DNA of 64,000 nt from Bacillus chungangensis (GTDB taxonomy: Bacteria; Bacillota; Bacilli; Bacillales; Bacillaceae_C), in NCBI RefSeq assembly GCF_030812995.1, contig NZ_JAUSTT010000008.1, positions 62,001 through 126,000 of the forward strand. The letters are read 5' to 3'. The notes under the pieces were generated by a model. That model ran no database searches. It had not been told where the DNA came from and saw only the letters and a list, made by a program, of their open reading frames with translations. The translations under genes were made by a program, and so were the position numbers. This document shows positions 21,471 to 29,686 of this stretch, one piece after another. Every line of letters begins with the position of its first letter. The stretch's first letter is position 1.

Positions 21471-21894
21471 TGTCAAAACCCTCCTATGTCTTTCAATCTG
21501 AATCTCTGCACAACCAAAGTCGGCAGGTTCACAAATCATCACTTTTTTTGCATTTCCCTAATTCTTTCATGAGCAAGCATGCTCTTTGCTCCTGTTTAAG
21601 ATGGTTTCTCATTCACGTATTGTGGCGAAAATCTTGAATGTACAAAACGAACATGTTGTCTTAAAAAAAGGTGATAAAGGATGCATCCTTATCACCTTTT
21701 GTCTCATTCTTTTCAGCCACAAAGATCAAAGGCTTATGAATGACCCTTCCAACATTTCGCAAAGTTTTATATCGTCTCCACAAGAAACTTTAACTGAAAC
21801 CAAATCATCAGGGTCTATTATTTGCATGCCCGCATGTGATTGTCTAATCAATACGATTAGGGGATATTCCCATCTTAGTCAAATACCGTTTAAA
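21471..21894. other. rpsB-tsf spacer
   Basis: 424 bases between rpsB and tsf. It carries the strong terminator at 21663-21700. Upstream of it, around 21710-21890, I see no gene. Between the terminator and tsf I did not find a clean promoter, although one is expected if the terminator is efficient. Confidence 0.6.
21663..21700 (-). terminator. Intrinsic terminator between rpsB and tsf
   Basis: AAAAGGTGATAAAGGATG and CATCCTTATCACCTTTT form a long stem with one bulged base. A minus-strand run of seven Ts follows. This is a strong rho-independent terminator or attenuator within the rpsB-tsf unit. Confidence 0.88.
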
Positions 21895-22617
21895 CTATTC
21901 AGCAGCTGCCGTCTCTGGTGCTGGTGCTTCTTCAACGCCTTGCTTTGATTCAATAATAGCATCCGCCATTTTTGCAGTTAATAGCTTCACTGCTCTAATT
22001 GCATCATCGTTTGCAGGAATCACGTAATCAATTTCATCTGGATCACAGTTCGTATCCACAATCCCAACAATTGGAATATGTAATTTACGTGCTTCTGCAA
22101 CTGCGATTCGCTCTTTTCGTGGATCGATAATGAACAGTGCATCTGGGAGTTCTTTCATATCTTTGATTCCACCAAGGAATTTTACTAAGCGATCATATTC
22201 TTTATTTAACATAACAACTTCTTTTTTCGGCAGCACTTCAAAAGTTCCATCTTCTTCCATGCGCTCAATTTCTTTTAAACGTTCAATACGCTTTTGAATT
22301 GTTTCAAAATTAGTAAGCGTACCGCCTAGCCAGCGATGGTTCACATAATACATGCCAGCGCGTTCTGCTTCTTCTTTCACAGACTCTTGCGCTTGTTTTT
22401 TCGTACCTACAAATAGTACTTTTCCACCGTTTTCAGCAAGTTCTTTTACAAAGTTGTATGCTTCTTCTACTTTTTTAACTGTTTTTTGTAAATCAATAAT
22501 ATAGATTCCGTTGCGCTCCGTAAAAATATATTTTTTCATTTTTGGATTCCAACGGCGTGTTTGGTGTCCAAAATGTACACCAGCCTCTAACAATTGTTTC
22601 ATTGAGATAACTGACAT
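21895..22617 (-). CDS. rpsB: 30S ribosomal protein S2
   Basis: 240 aa. The N-terminal [20 protein letters not shown] and the [10 protein letters not shown] segment are S2 signatures. The C-terminus is a short acidic Ala/Glu tail. It is preceded by a good sigma-A promoter and a leader of about 110 bases, and is followed by a terminator. Confidence 0.98.
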   Translation of the reverse strand: MSVISMKQLLEAGVHFGHQTRRWNPKMKKYIFTERNGIYIIDLQKTVKKVEEAYNFVKELAENGGKVLFVGTKKQAQESVKEEAERAGMYYVNHRWLGGTLTNFETIQKRIERLKEIERMEEDGTFEVLPKKEVVMLNKEYDRLVKFLGGIKDMKELPDALFIIDPRKERIAVAEARKLHIPIVGIVDTNCDPDEIDYVIPANDDAIRAVKLLTAKMADAIIESKQGVEEAPAPETAAAE

Positions 22618-22740
22618 GTTTCATTCCTCCTAATGGTTTTTAAATTCCCTCCGTTTCTTTCATTTCCGAGTAAATACTGTCCTATAAGAAACAGCACCAT
22701 CTACTCAAATCCAGAAACGTGTGTAATAACACCAGAAAAT

Positions 22741-22769
22741 AATATAACATATTGAAATGCGACACGCAA
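22741..22769 (-). promoter_or_regulatory. Sigma-A promoter of rpsB
   Basis: On the minus strand TTGCGT (22764-22769) and TATATT (22741-22746) are separated by exactly 17 bases. Transcription would start near 22734, giving an rpsB leader of roughly 110 bases. The promoter lies just after the swrB stop codon, so rpsB is uncoupled from the fla/che operon. Confidence 0.75.
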
Positions 22770-22773
22770 GCGA

Positions 22774-23364
22774 TTATGACTGTTTTTGCTGAAATTTGAG
22801 CAAGAGAGCGATTTCCGTTTTTCCTTTATTTAACTTAGCTGCAATTTCATCGTTCGATAGCCCTTCCTTTTTTAATGTATGAACCTTTTCGATAAAAACA
22901 TCATTTTCAGTTTTTTTGTTTTCCTCGCTGCCTTTATTCCGCGGTTGAAGGGCCTGTTTTACGATTTGTTCGGGATCGCTCTGAGGCGGACGCTTTTCCA
23001 TTGCCAGCTCATAGGCTTTTGCAGCATGCTGTTTAGGGACCAGAGCAGCCACTTCCTGGATCATATTTTCATGCTTCGGAATTCCTGCGGCAACAGTTTG
23101 GGAAATTCCTTGATCAGGAAGTTTTTCTCTAGTTTCTTTACGTAGTTTTCTTTGCTGCAATTGTTCCATCTTTTGAATAAATTGCTCATTTTCTTCTTTC
23201 ATCTCAAGTATATAAGTTGAAATAACATCTTCCATTTCTTTGACTATTTGATCATACTGCTTTTCCATGTTTAATAGACGATTTTGCCGTGAATATAAAA
23301 GAACAATGGATAATAATGCGATTATATTTAATATGAGAGAAAAAAACAATAATGTTGTGATCAT
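22774..23364 (-). CDS. swrB: SwrB-like swarming motility protein (DUF6115)
   Basis: 196 aa, longer than the roughly 167-aa B. subtilis SwrB. Residues 2-22 form one hydrophobic membrane helix, followed by a predicted coiled coil (about 28-90). The C-terminal LKKEGLSNDEIAAKLNKG segment is the helix-turn-helix-like end typical of the family. SwrB activates the flagellar switch and export apparatus in B. subtilis and sits between sigD and rpsB there as well. The assignment rests on position and architecture more than on identity. Confidence 0.8.
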   Translation of the reverse strand: MITTLLFFSLILNIIALLSIVLLYSRQNRLLNMEKQYDQIVKEMEDVISTYILEMKEENEQFIQKMEQLQQRKLRKETREKLPDQGISQTVAAGIPKHENMIQEVAALVPKQHAAKAYELAMEKRPPQSDPEQIVKQALQPRNKGSEENKKTENDVFIEKVHTLKKEGLSNDEIAAKLNKGKTEIALLLKFQQKQS

Positions 23365-23379
23365 TTTATTACCTACTGT

Positions 23380-23691
23380 CTACCCGTTAAAGTCAATCGA
23401 TTTTCCTTTGTAAGGATGAGATTGGCGGGATGCCTGTTTTTGTTTATTTTTCTTCTTGCGGTCGCTCTCGTCATGTGTTTGTTCTTTATCAAAGGGTTCT
23501 TCATGAAGTTTTGCAGGATCTTTTTGTTCTTGCTTTGTAATGCCTTTCCTTTTCAGTTCCAGCTCTTTTTTTAGCTGCTCAGCTGCCTGTTCATTCACCA
23601 TATGCCCCCGCTGCTGAAGCTGTTCTGATAGTTTGCCAGCCTCATGAGTCCGCGGCAGCGCTACTTGCATTTCAATAGATTTCAGGCTCAT
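23380..23691 (-). CDS. Small basic protein of unknown function between sigD and swrB
   Basis: 103 aa. Residues 1-60 contain a conserved-looking N-terminus (MSLKSIEMQVALPRTHEAGK) and a helical Gln/Glu/Lys stretch; the rest is strongly lysine-rich and probably disordered. There is no signal peptide or membrane segment. It follows sigD by 19 bases and precedes swrB by 15, and it has a plausible GAGGTGATGATG site before its ATG. B. subtilis has no gene here as far as I recall. I do not know its function; position suggests a role or regulation tied to sigma-D or swarming. Confidence 0.65.
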   Translation of the reverse strand: MSLKSIEMQVALPRTHEAGKLSEQLQQRGHMVNEQAAEQLKKELELKRKGITKQEQKDPAKLHEEPFDKEQTHDESDRKKKNKQKQASRQSHPYKGKSIDFNG

Positions 23692-23710
23692 TCATCATCA
23701 CCTCGGTAAC

Positions 23711-24475
23711 CTATGCATTCGGTTGTAATGCTTTTCTTAAACGAAACAATGCTTTTGAATGAATTTGAGAAATTCTTGATGTTGATAAATGAAGGATCTC
23801 CCCAATTTCTGTCAAAGTTAATTCCTCAAAATAAAAAAGACTAAGGACAATTTGCTCCTGTTTAGATAGTTCGGCAATTAATTTAGTTAATTCTTCAATT
23901 GTTTCATCTTTTAGAAGATGCTCTTCAGGACAAGGAGTGTGATCATCACGCAAAACAACCTTTCGCGTTTCCCCGTCTTCATTATCTTGAAAATGTTCGT
24001 CTATGGAGAGAATGGAAGCGGTAAAATGTTCATGAAGTGTTCGATACACTTCTTCTTCTGGAATTGCTAGTTCCTTGGCCACTTCCTCAGCTGCTACGTG
24101 ACGCTGTTTTTCTTGTTCAAGCTTTTCAATGACTGCTTCAATTTTCTTTGCTTTTTCTCTTGTTCCCCGCGGTAGCCAATCTTCTTTTCTTAAGCCATCA
24201 ATAATGGCTCCCCGTATCCGAAAGGAAGCATATGTATCGAATTTCAAGTCACGAGAGGTGTCGAATTTGTTTAAAGCATCAAACAACCCTATCATGCCTA
24301 GGCTTTTCAAGTCTTCAATTGAAACATTGCGAGGGAGGCCGACTGCAATTCTTTGGACATGATAATGAACGAGCGGCATATATCTCTTTACAAGAGCATT
24401 CCCCGCCTCTGTATCGCGTGAATCAGTCCACGATTGCCATTGTTTTTGTTCTTCGGTTAATGTTTGATTGGCCAT
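23711..24475 (-). CDS. sigD: RNA polymerase sigma-D (sigma-28, FliA/WhiG family)
   Basis: 254 aa. It directs transcription of flagellin, motor, autolysin and chemoreceptor genes. Region 2 includes LKSLGMIGLFDALNKFD and KFDTYASFRIRGAIID; region 3 follows with EDWLPRGTREK. Region 4 ends with a helix-turn-helix, LTEIGEILHLSTSRISQIHSKA. A GGAGG site lies 7 bases before the ATG. Upstream a 240-base gap and a hairpin at the cheD stop separate it from the che genes. Confidence 0.97.
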   Translation of the reverse strand: MANQTLTEEQKQWQSWTDSRDTEAGNALVKRYMPLVHYHVQRIAVGLPRNVSIEDLKSLGMIGLFDALNKFDTSRDLKFDTYASFRIRGAIIDGLRKEDWLPRGTREKAKKIEAVIEKLEQEKQRHVAAEEVAKELAIPEEEVYRTLHEHFTASILSIDEHFQDNEDGETRKVVLRDDHTPCPEEHLLKDETIEELTKLIAELSKQEQIVLSLFYFEELTLTEIGEILHLSTSRISQIHSKALFRLRKALQPNA

Positions 24476-24691
24476 CGCAATCCTCCTACGTTAGTTCATC
24501 TCTTGTCCCGCCTTGCGCTGCCGTTTCATTTCTCACTTATGATGTGAGAACCTCCATTATGTTTACATAACCGGCTGCTAGCATTCCTTGAACTTCATCA
24601 TGTTTTGATGACTCGCTACATGCGCTTGACGGTCTTTTTTCATCAACTTTTTATAGTAGACTACTATTCTACCTTTCATTTGGCAAAGAAA

Positions 24692-24716
24692 AGCAGTCAT
24701 ATGCTGCCTGACTGCT
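24692..24716 (-). terminator. Hairpin at the cheD stop codon, upstream of sigD
   Basis: TGACTGCT and AGCAGTCA pair (8 bp) around a 9-base loop, beginning on the TGA of cheD. The minus strand continues TTTTCTTTG, a moderate U tract. It could act as an attenuator between the chemotaxis genes and sigD. Confidence 0.5.
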
Positions 24717-25216
24717 CATATTTCCGAAGTTCCTTTATTGACAGTTCGGACCTGAAGAATGGATGTCTCTGGATCAAATTCTATTGTTCGTCCACTATTG
24801 CCTCCAGTATCTTCTGCAACTAAACGAATATGAAGCAATTTTAGTTCTTTTTTTACTGCTTCAACATTCCGAGGTCCAATACGCATCAGTTCACTTTTTG
24901 ACGAAAATTGAAACATTTGTGCTCCACCAGCAATTTTTGCCTTTATTCGATATTTGCTGGCTCCCGCCTCTACTAATATTCGCATTAACTCCTGAACGCC
25001 CGTATCCGCAAACTTTGCTTTATTGATTGCTATATCTCCTTTTGCCAACTGAGAATCAGGAAGCATGACGTGCACCATGCCAGCAATTTTTGCTGTTTCA
25101 TCATAAAGAACTGCCCCTACACAAGAGCCTAGTCCAGAAGTCCTAATTGTGTCAGGAATACGGACGATATTTAAATCAGCGATGCCCACTTTTACTACCA
25201 TTTTCGTGTCAACCAC
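24716..25216 (-). CDS. cheD: Chemoreceptor glutamine deamidase CheD
   Basis: 166 aa. It deamidates receptor glutamines and is sequestered by CheC. The catalytic Cys32 (GLGSCVGA), His49 (GMVHVMLP) and the AGGAQMF segment are all present. The start is a GTG at 25216, with AGGAG upstream, overlapping the cheC stop by 8 bases. The in-frame ATG five codons later is the less likely alternative. It is the last che gene before sigD. Confidence 0.95.
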   Translation of the reverse strand: MVDTKMVVKVGIADLNIVRIPDTIRTSGLGSCVGAVLYDETAKIAGMVHVMLPDSQLAKGDIAINKAKFADTGVQELMRILVEAGASKYRIKAKIAGGAQMFQFSSKSELMRIGPRNVEAVKKELKLLHIRLVAEDTGGNSGRTIEFDPETSILQVRTVNKGTSEI

Positions 25217-25850
25217 TCAATCCCACTCCTAATGCATTAAATATTGTTTCAAAGGATGCTGGATCAGGAAGTAAGAAAAAATGGCCTTTAATTGTTTTCG
25301 ATTCATCTGAATTTTGTTCGTTCAAGGTTGTATCAATGACAATTGCAAAATCGCTTACTTGCGATACTTCAATTAATCCATAGCTAATGACTGCTCCTAC
25401 CATGTCGATGCATAACGCAGGCACTGATGGATATAACGGAATCTTTGTAAAATCCGATAATGCGGATAAATAGGACCCAGAAAGAATATTTCCAAGCTCC
25501 TGCATAGCAGATAGTCCAAGCTCAGAATAGGGAGGCACTTCAAAAGAAAATGTCAGGTCGCCAGTCATTTGTTGGATAAAACGCGTCCCTTGTTCTAGAG
25601 GTAGAATAAAAAACATACTTCCCGGCGCTTCTCCTTCAATCCGAAGAAAGACGCTCACTGCCACCTTTTCTGGACCTCCTGCAAGCTCCATCATTTCATC
25701 AAACGAAACAATTCGAACACTTGGCACTTTCATGTCAATCTTTTTTCCAAGTAAAGTAGAAAGCGCTGTCGCAGCATTACCAGCGCCGATATTGCCAATT
25801 TCCTTTAAAATATCCAGATGCATGGAAGTGATGTTCTTTTTATAAGTCAT
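25209..25850 (-). CDS. cheC: CheY-P phosphatase CheC
   Basis: 213 aa. It dephosphorylates CheY-P and binds CheD. Two pseudo-symmetric phosphatase motifs are visible: EIGNIGAGNAATAL near residue 17 and ELGNILSGSYLSAL near 117, each with the Glu and Asn of the ExxN signature. It follows cheW by 13 bases and overlaps cheD. Confidence 0.96.
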   Translation of the reverse strand: MTYKKNITSMHLDILKEIGNIGAGNAATALSTLLGKKIDMKVPSVRIVSFDEMMELAGGPEKVAVSVFLRIEGEAPGSMFFILPLEQGTRFIQQMTGDLTFSFEVPPYSELGLSAMQELGNILSGSYLSALSDFTKIPLYPSVPALCIDMVGAVISYGLIEVSQVSDFAIVIDTTLNEQNSDESKTIKGHFFLLPDPASFETIFNALGVGLSG

Positions 25851-25863
25851 TGTTCACATTCCT

Positions 25864-26310
25864 TTAGTTTAATGGGTGCAAGACTTTTTCTAGATTGATA
25901 AGGTTTAGTAAGCGATTGCCATGCTTTACGACACCGCTAATAAATTCTGCTTCCTTCGTACCAACCACTTCAGGCTGCGGCTCAATGGAATTGCTTGATA
26001 TATCCAACACATCGTTTGCACTATCGACAATCAAGCCAACTTCCATATTATCCATTGACACAATGATGGTTCTTGTCTGTTCAGAGTACTCCATTTCATC
26101 TAGGTCGAAACGTTTTCGCAGATCAATAATCGGAGTGACAACTCCCCTTAAATTGATAACCCCTTTTACAAAAGGAGCTACCCGTGGAACCCGGGTAATA
26201 TGCTGCAATTTTTCTATTGCACTTACTTGCTCTACAGAAATCGCATATTCTTTATTTTTCAATTGAAAAACAATAATTTTTTGGTCTGTAGAAATAGCCG
26301 TTTCTGACAT
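25864..26310 (-). CDS. cheW: Chemotaxis adaptor protein CheW
   Basis: 148 aa. It links receptors to CheA. The SH3-like subdomains are recognisable from KIIVFQLKNKEYAI and VKGVINLRGVVTPIIDLR, with the conserved NLRG. It lies between cheA and cheC in the usual order. Confidence 0.96.
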   Translation of the reverse strand: MSETAISTDQKIIVFQLKNKEYAISVEQVSAIEKLQHITRVPRVAPFVKGVINLRGVVTPIIDLRKRFDLDEMEYSEQTRTIIVSMDNMEVGLIVDSANDVLDISSNSIEPQPEVVGTKEAEFISGVVKHGNRLLNLINLEKVLHPLN

Positions 26311-26375
26311 TTAAAACACTCCTCTCTATCAGTTCAAAACATTCTTTTAATTAATTATTTCTTATGCTTATACAT

Positions 26376-28427
26376 TTATTTAATTAATTCATTACAATCG
26401 ACTATTAATGCTACTTGTCCGTCTCCTAAGATGGTTGCTCCAGATATTGCAAATACAGTAGACAAATAATCTCCTAAAGACTTTAGCACAATTTCTTGTT
26501 GTCCAATAAAGGAATCGACAACAATTCCAGCTAATTTTTCTCCTTTGCGGACAATGATAACAGAAAGGAATTCGTCCTCTTCTTCGATTTGCGGTACTTC
26601 AAATACATCTTTCAGAAAGACTAATGGAACTACTTTCCCGCGGAAATCGATCACTTCTTGATTATGTGCATTTAAAATATCGGATTTATTAATAATTGCT
26701 GTTTCAATAATAGAAGAAAGTGGAATTGCATATTTTTCCTTTTGTAATTCTACAAGCATAACGGAAATAATAGATAATGTTAAAGGAAGTTGAATGAAGA
26801 AAGTAGAGCCTTCTCCTTCAACAGAGTCGATCGTAATCGAGCCGCCCAATGATTCAATCGTTGTTTTAACAACATCTAATCCAACACCGCGTCCAGACAC
26901 ATCTGAAATGGTGCTAGCTGTGGAAAAGCCAGAAGCAAGAATAAGCTCGTTAACCTGCTTATCAGTAAGGTTTGCAGCCATTTCCGGTGTGACGACATTT
27001 TTTTCAATCGCTTTTTGTAAAACTTTTTTGCGGTTAATTCCGGCTCCATCGTCTTCAATCTCGATAAATACGTGGTTGCCGCTATGATATGCTTTCAGCT
27101 TTATCGTGCCTTCAGGAGGCTTTCCATTTGCTTCTCGAACCTCTGGTGTTTCAATGCCATGGTCTAGTGCATTTCTTAATAAATGGACGAGCGGATCGCC
27201 AATTTCATCAATCACCGTTCGATCTAATTCTGTTTCAGCACCAATGATTTCCAATGTCATTTTTTTATTTAAATCGCGTGCAAGCTGCCTCACCATACGT
27301 GGAAAACGGTTAAAAACAGTTTCAACTGGAATCATTCTCATCGTTAAAATAATATTTTGTAGATCACCAGATATTCTAGACATTCGTTCGACCGTTTCAT
27401 CAAGTTCAGCATGATTCAAGTCACGAGAAATTTGTTCCAATCGACCGCGATCTATGACTAATTCCTCAAATAAATTCATGAGAATGTCAAGGCGTTCAAT
27501 ATTTACACGAATTGTTTTGTTGTTGATTTGTTTCGTTCCGACACTTTTTGATGCTTTTGCTTGATTTGCACGCTTCTCTTCCGTTTTCTTGCTTTGTACG
27601 ATCGGGCCTTTTTCTGTTGGTTTAGCATCTGCTGTCTTTTCTTGCTCTAATTGCGGCTGTTGGCGAAATTGTTCAGCTGTGATAACTGCTATCGAAACTG
27701 ATTCAATTTCTGACACTTTCATCACTTTCTTTTCAATGTCTTCTTTCGGCTCTTTCGTAACTATTGTAACAGTAAAGTGTTGATCAAATTGCTCTTCTTC
27801 AAGCTGCTCAACGGACGGAACTGATTTTATGACTTCTCCACATTTCTCAAGTACTTCAAACACCATGTATACACGCGCAGTTTTAAGCAAACAATCGCTG
27901 CGAAGAACGATTGTAATTTCGTAGCAAGAAAAACCTTGTTCATTTGACTGTTGTATAACCGTTTGTTCAAATTGGTCATAATCTGCGTATGTTTTTTCTG
28001 CTTGTGCAGTAGCTGCAGTCTCCTGTTGAGCAGTTGGAGAGGGAATATCACCATTTTCAATCCGTTGCAGTTGTTCGACAATACTTGTAACATCTTTTTT
28101 TCCGTCTCCGCCAGTGGCAATTGACTCTAACATCTCTTCTAAATCGTCAACAGCTAGAAACACAACATCTAAAATATCTGCTGTAACATGCAGCTTTTCA
28201 TTTCGAATTGCATCAAGCACGTTTTCCATCATATGCGTTAAATTAGCTAAATCCTCAAATCCCATCGTTGCGGCCATTCCCTTTAATGTATGGGCAGATC
28301 GAAATATTTCGTTGACTATGGATAAATCTTCTGGATTTTTCTCTAATTCTAACAAGTGTTCATTACAGCTTTGTAAGTGTTCTTTACTTTCGTCAATGAA
28401 TACTTCTAAATATTGACTCATTTCCAT
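26376..28427 (-). CDS. cheA: Chemotaxis histidine kinase CheA
   Basis: 683 aa. It phosphorylates CheY and CheB. The P1 Hpt domain has FRSAHTLKGMAA with phospho-acceptor His46. A P2 domain and a Gln/Lys-rich linker follow up to about residue 305, then the P3 dimerisation helices. The P4 ATPase contains HLLRNALDHGIE (N box), DDGAG (G1) and GRGVGLDVVK (G2). The P5 domain is CheW-like. All boxes are intact. An unusual 173-base gap separates it from cheB upstream. Confidence 0.98.
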   Translation of the reverse strand: MEMSQYLEVFIDESKEHLQSCNEHLLELEKNPEDLSIVNEIFRSAHTLKGMAATMGFEDLANLTHMMENVLDAIRNEKLHVTADILDVVFLAVDDLEEMLESIATGGDGKKDVTSIVEQLQRIENGDIPSPTAQQETAATAQAEKTYADYDQFEQTVIQQSNEQGFSCYEITIVLRSDCLLKTARVYMVFEVLEKCGEVIKSVPSVEQLEEEQFDQHFTVTIVTKEPKEDIEKKVMKVSEIESVSIAVITAEQFRQQPQLEQEKTADAKPTEKGPIVQSKKTEEKRANQAKASKSVGTKQINNKTIRVNIERLDILMNLFEELVIDRGRLEQISRDLNHAELDETVERMSRISGDLQNIILTMRMIPVETVFNRFPRMVRQLARDLNKKMTLEIIGAETELDRTVIDEIGDPLVHLLRNALDHGIETPEVREANGKPPEGTIKLKAYHSGNHVFIEIEDDGAGINRKKVLQKAIEKNVVTPEMAANLTDKQVNELILASGFSTASTISDVSGRGVGLDVVKTTIESLGGSITIDSVEGEGSTFFIQLPLTLSIISVMLVELQKEKYAIPLSSIIETAIINKSDILNAHNQEVIDFRGKVVPLVFLKDVFEVPQIEEEDEFLSVIIVRKGEKLAGIVVDSFIGQQEIVLKSLGDYLSTVFAISGATILGDGQVALIVDCNELIK

Positions 28428-28494
28428 CTGGTTCCCGCCTCTCTGTTAAGTAAGCTGCTCAAATAGTCATTGAATCAGTGCGCAAAAATTTTAG

Positions 28495-28553
28495 GCACGA
28501 TATGAAAAACGGACGGAGTGAACATTGGTGCATAAACAGGTTTTTCATCGTGC
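28495..28553 (-). repeat. Interrupted long inverted repeat between cheB and cheA
   Basis: GCACGATATGAAAAAC (28495-28510) and GTTTTTCATCGTGC (28540-28553) are inverted repeats of 14 matching bases, with an extra AT in the left arm and a 29-base loop. No U tract follows on the minus strand. It is the main content of the 173-base gap between cheB and cheA. It could be a miniature transposon, a processing site or an attenuator. Confidence 0.55.
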
Positions 28554-28600
28554 AATGACAAAATGCGGATAGATTTTCATAGACTTTTGAACATCCTCCA

Positions 28601-29686
28601 TTACATATATTTCATGATAGCTGGTGCAATTTGATCTAAATCCTCTACATCATCAACAAGATTTGTTGCAATGGCTGCTTTTGGCATGCCAAAAACGATG
28701 CAACTGTTTTTTGATTCTGCAATGACTCTAGCGTTTCCTTTGCTTTTTAATTCTTGTAAGCTGTTAGCACCATCTGCCCCCATCCCAGTCATAATAACGG
28801 CTACTTTATCATAATCCGCCAGCTCGCTGACAGATTGAAACATCGTATCAACAGAAGGGCGATGGCCGTTAACAGCAGGGGACGTGTCGATATTGACAGC
28901 CAAACTAGAGCCAATTTTTCTTACTTTTAGATGATATCCTCCCGGCGCAATATAAGCAGTACCTCTTTGGACAATTTCTCCATCGCTCGCCTCTTTGACA
29001 CGGATGTCACATAATGAATCCAAACGATTCGCCAAGGACTGGGTAAATCCCGGCGGCATATGTTGAACAACAAAAATAGGTGCTTCTATATTTGCCGGTA
29101 AAGCAGTCAACACTTCCTGCAGTGCTCTTGGCCCGCCGGTAGACGTGCCGATACAAATGAGTTTTTTACTATTTTTTGACCACCGGCTCTTTACAGCTTT
29201 TTCAGTTCTGTTTTCTTGAACGATTAAGTTGGAAGGCTTTCTTTCCACGATTTTTCGTTCTTGTTTTGTCATTTTAGCAAGATTAACTTTACTAGCGGAT
29301 AAAACTTTTCCGATAATGTCATCTTTCACCTTGTGCAAGTCAAGTGATATGGAACCTGATGGCTTGGCAACAAAGTCAATCGCACCATATTGCATTGCAA
29401 GCATCGTATTTTCTGTTCCCTCTTTCGTTGTACTTGAAAGAATAACGATCGGAACTGGCATTTCCTGCATAATTCTTTGCAGCGCCTCTAGTCCATTCAT
29501 TACTGGCATTTCAATATCCATCGTCATCACATCTGGCGATAGGCTTTTCACTTTTTCTATCGCATCAAGGCCATTCCTTGCTATGCCGCATACTTCCATA
29601 CGTGGATGCCCTTCTATAATATCTGTTATTAATTTGCGCATAAATGCAGAATCATCTACGACTAGGACTCTAAGTTTCTTCATCAT
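28601..29686 (-). CDS. cheB: Protein-glutamate methylesterase/glutamine deamidase CheB
   Basis: 361 aa. It removes methyl groups from chemoreceptors when phosphorylated by CheA. The receiver domain has the DD pair at 11-12 and phospho-acceptor Asp57 (MTMDIEMP). After a linker (about 125-175) the methylesterase domain carries the triad Ser182 (GTSTGG), His209 (VVQHMPPGF) and Asp305 (GMGADGA). It overlaps flhG by 17 bases. Confidence 0.97.
   Translation of the reverse strand: MMKKLRVLVVDDSAFMRKLITDIIEGHPRMEVCGIARNGLDAIEKVKSLSPDVMTMDIEMPVMNGLEALQRIMQEMPVPIVILSSTTKEGTENTMLAMQYGAIDFVAKPSGSISLDLHKVKDDIIGKVLSASKVNLAKMTKQERKIVERKPSNLIVQENRTEKAVKSRWSKNSKKLICIGTSTGGPRALQEVLTALPANIEAPIFVVQHMPPGFTQSLANRLDSLCDIRVKEASDGEIVQRGTAYIAPGGYHLKVRKIGSSLAVNIDTSPAVNGHRPSVDTMFQSVSELADYDKVAVIMTGMGADGANSLQELKSKGNARVIAESKNSCIVFGMPKAAIATNLVDDVEDLDQIAPAIMKYM

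Noticed and set aside
20589-21542. 24-codon N-terminal extension of EF-Ts
   Set aside because: The extension is not conserved, and the family start [12 protein letters not shown] at 21470 follows a good ribosome-binding site.
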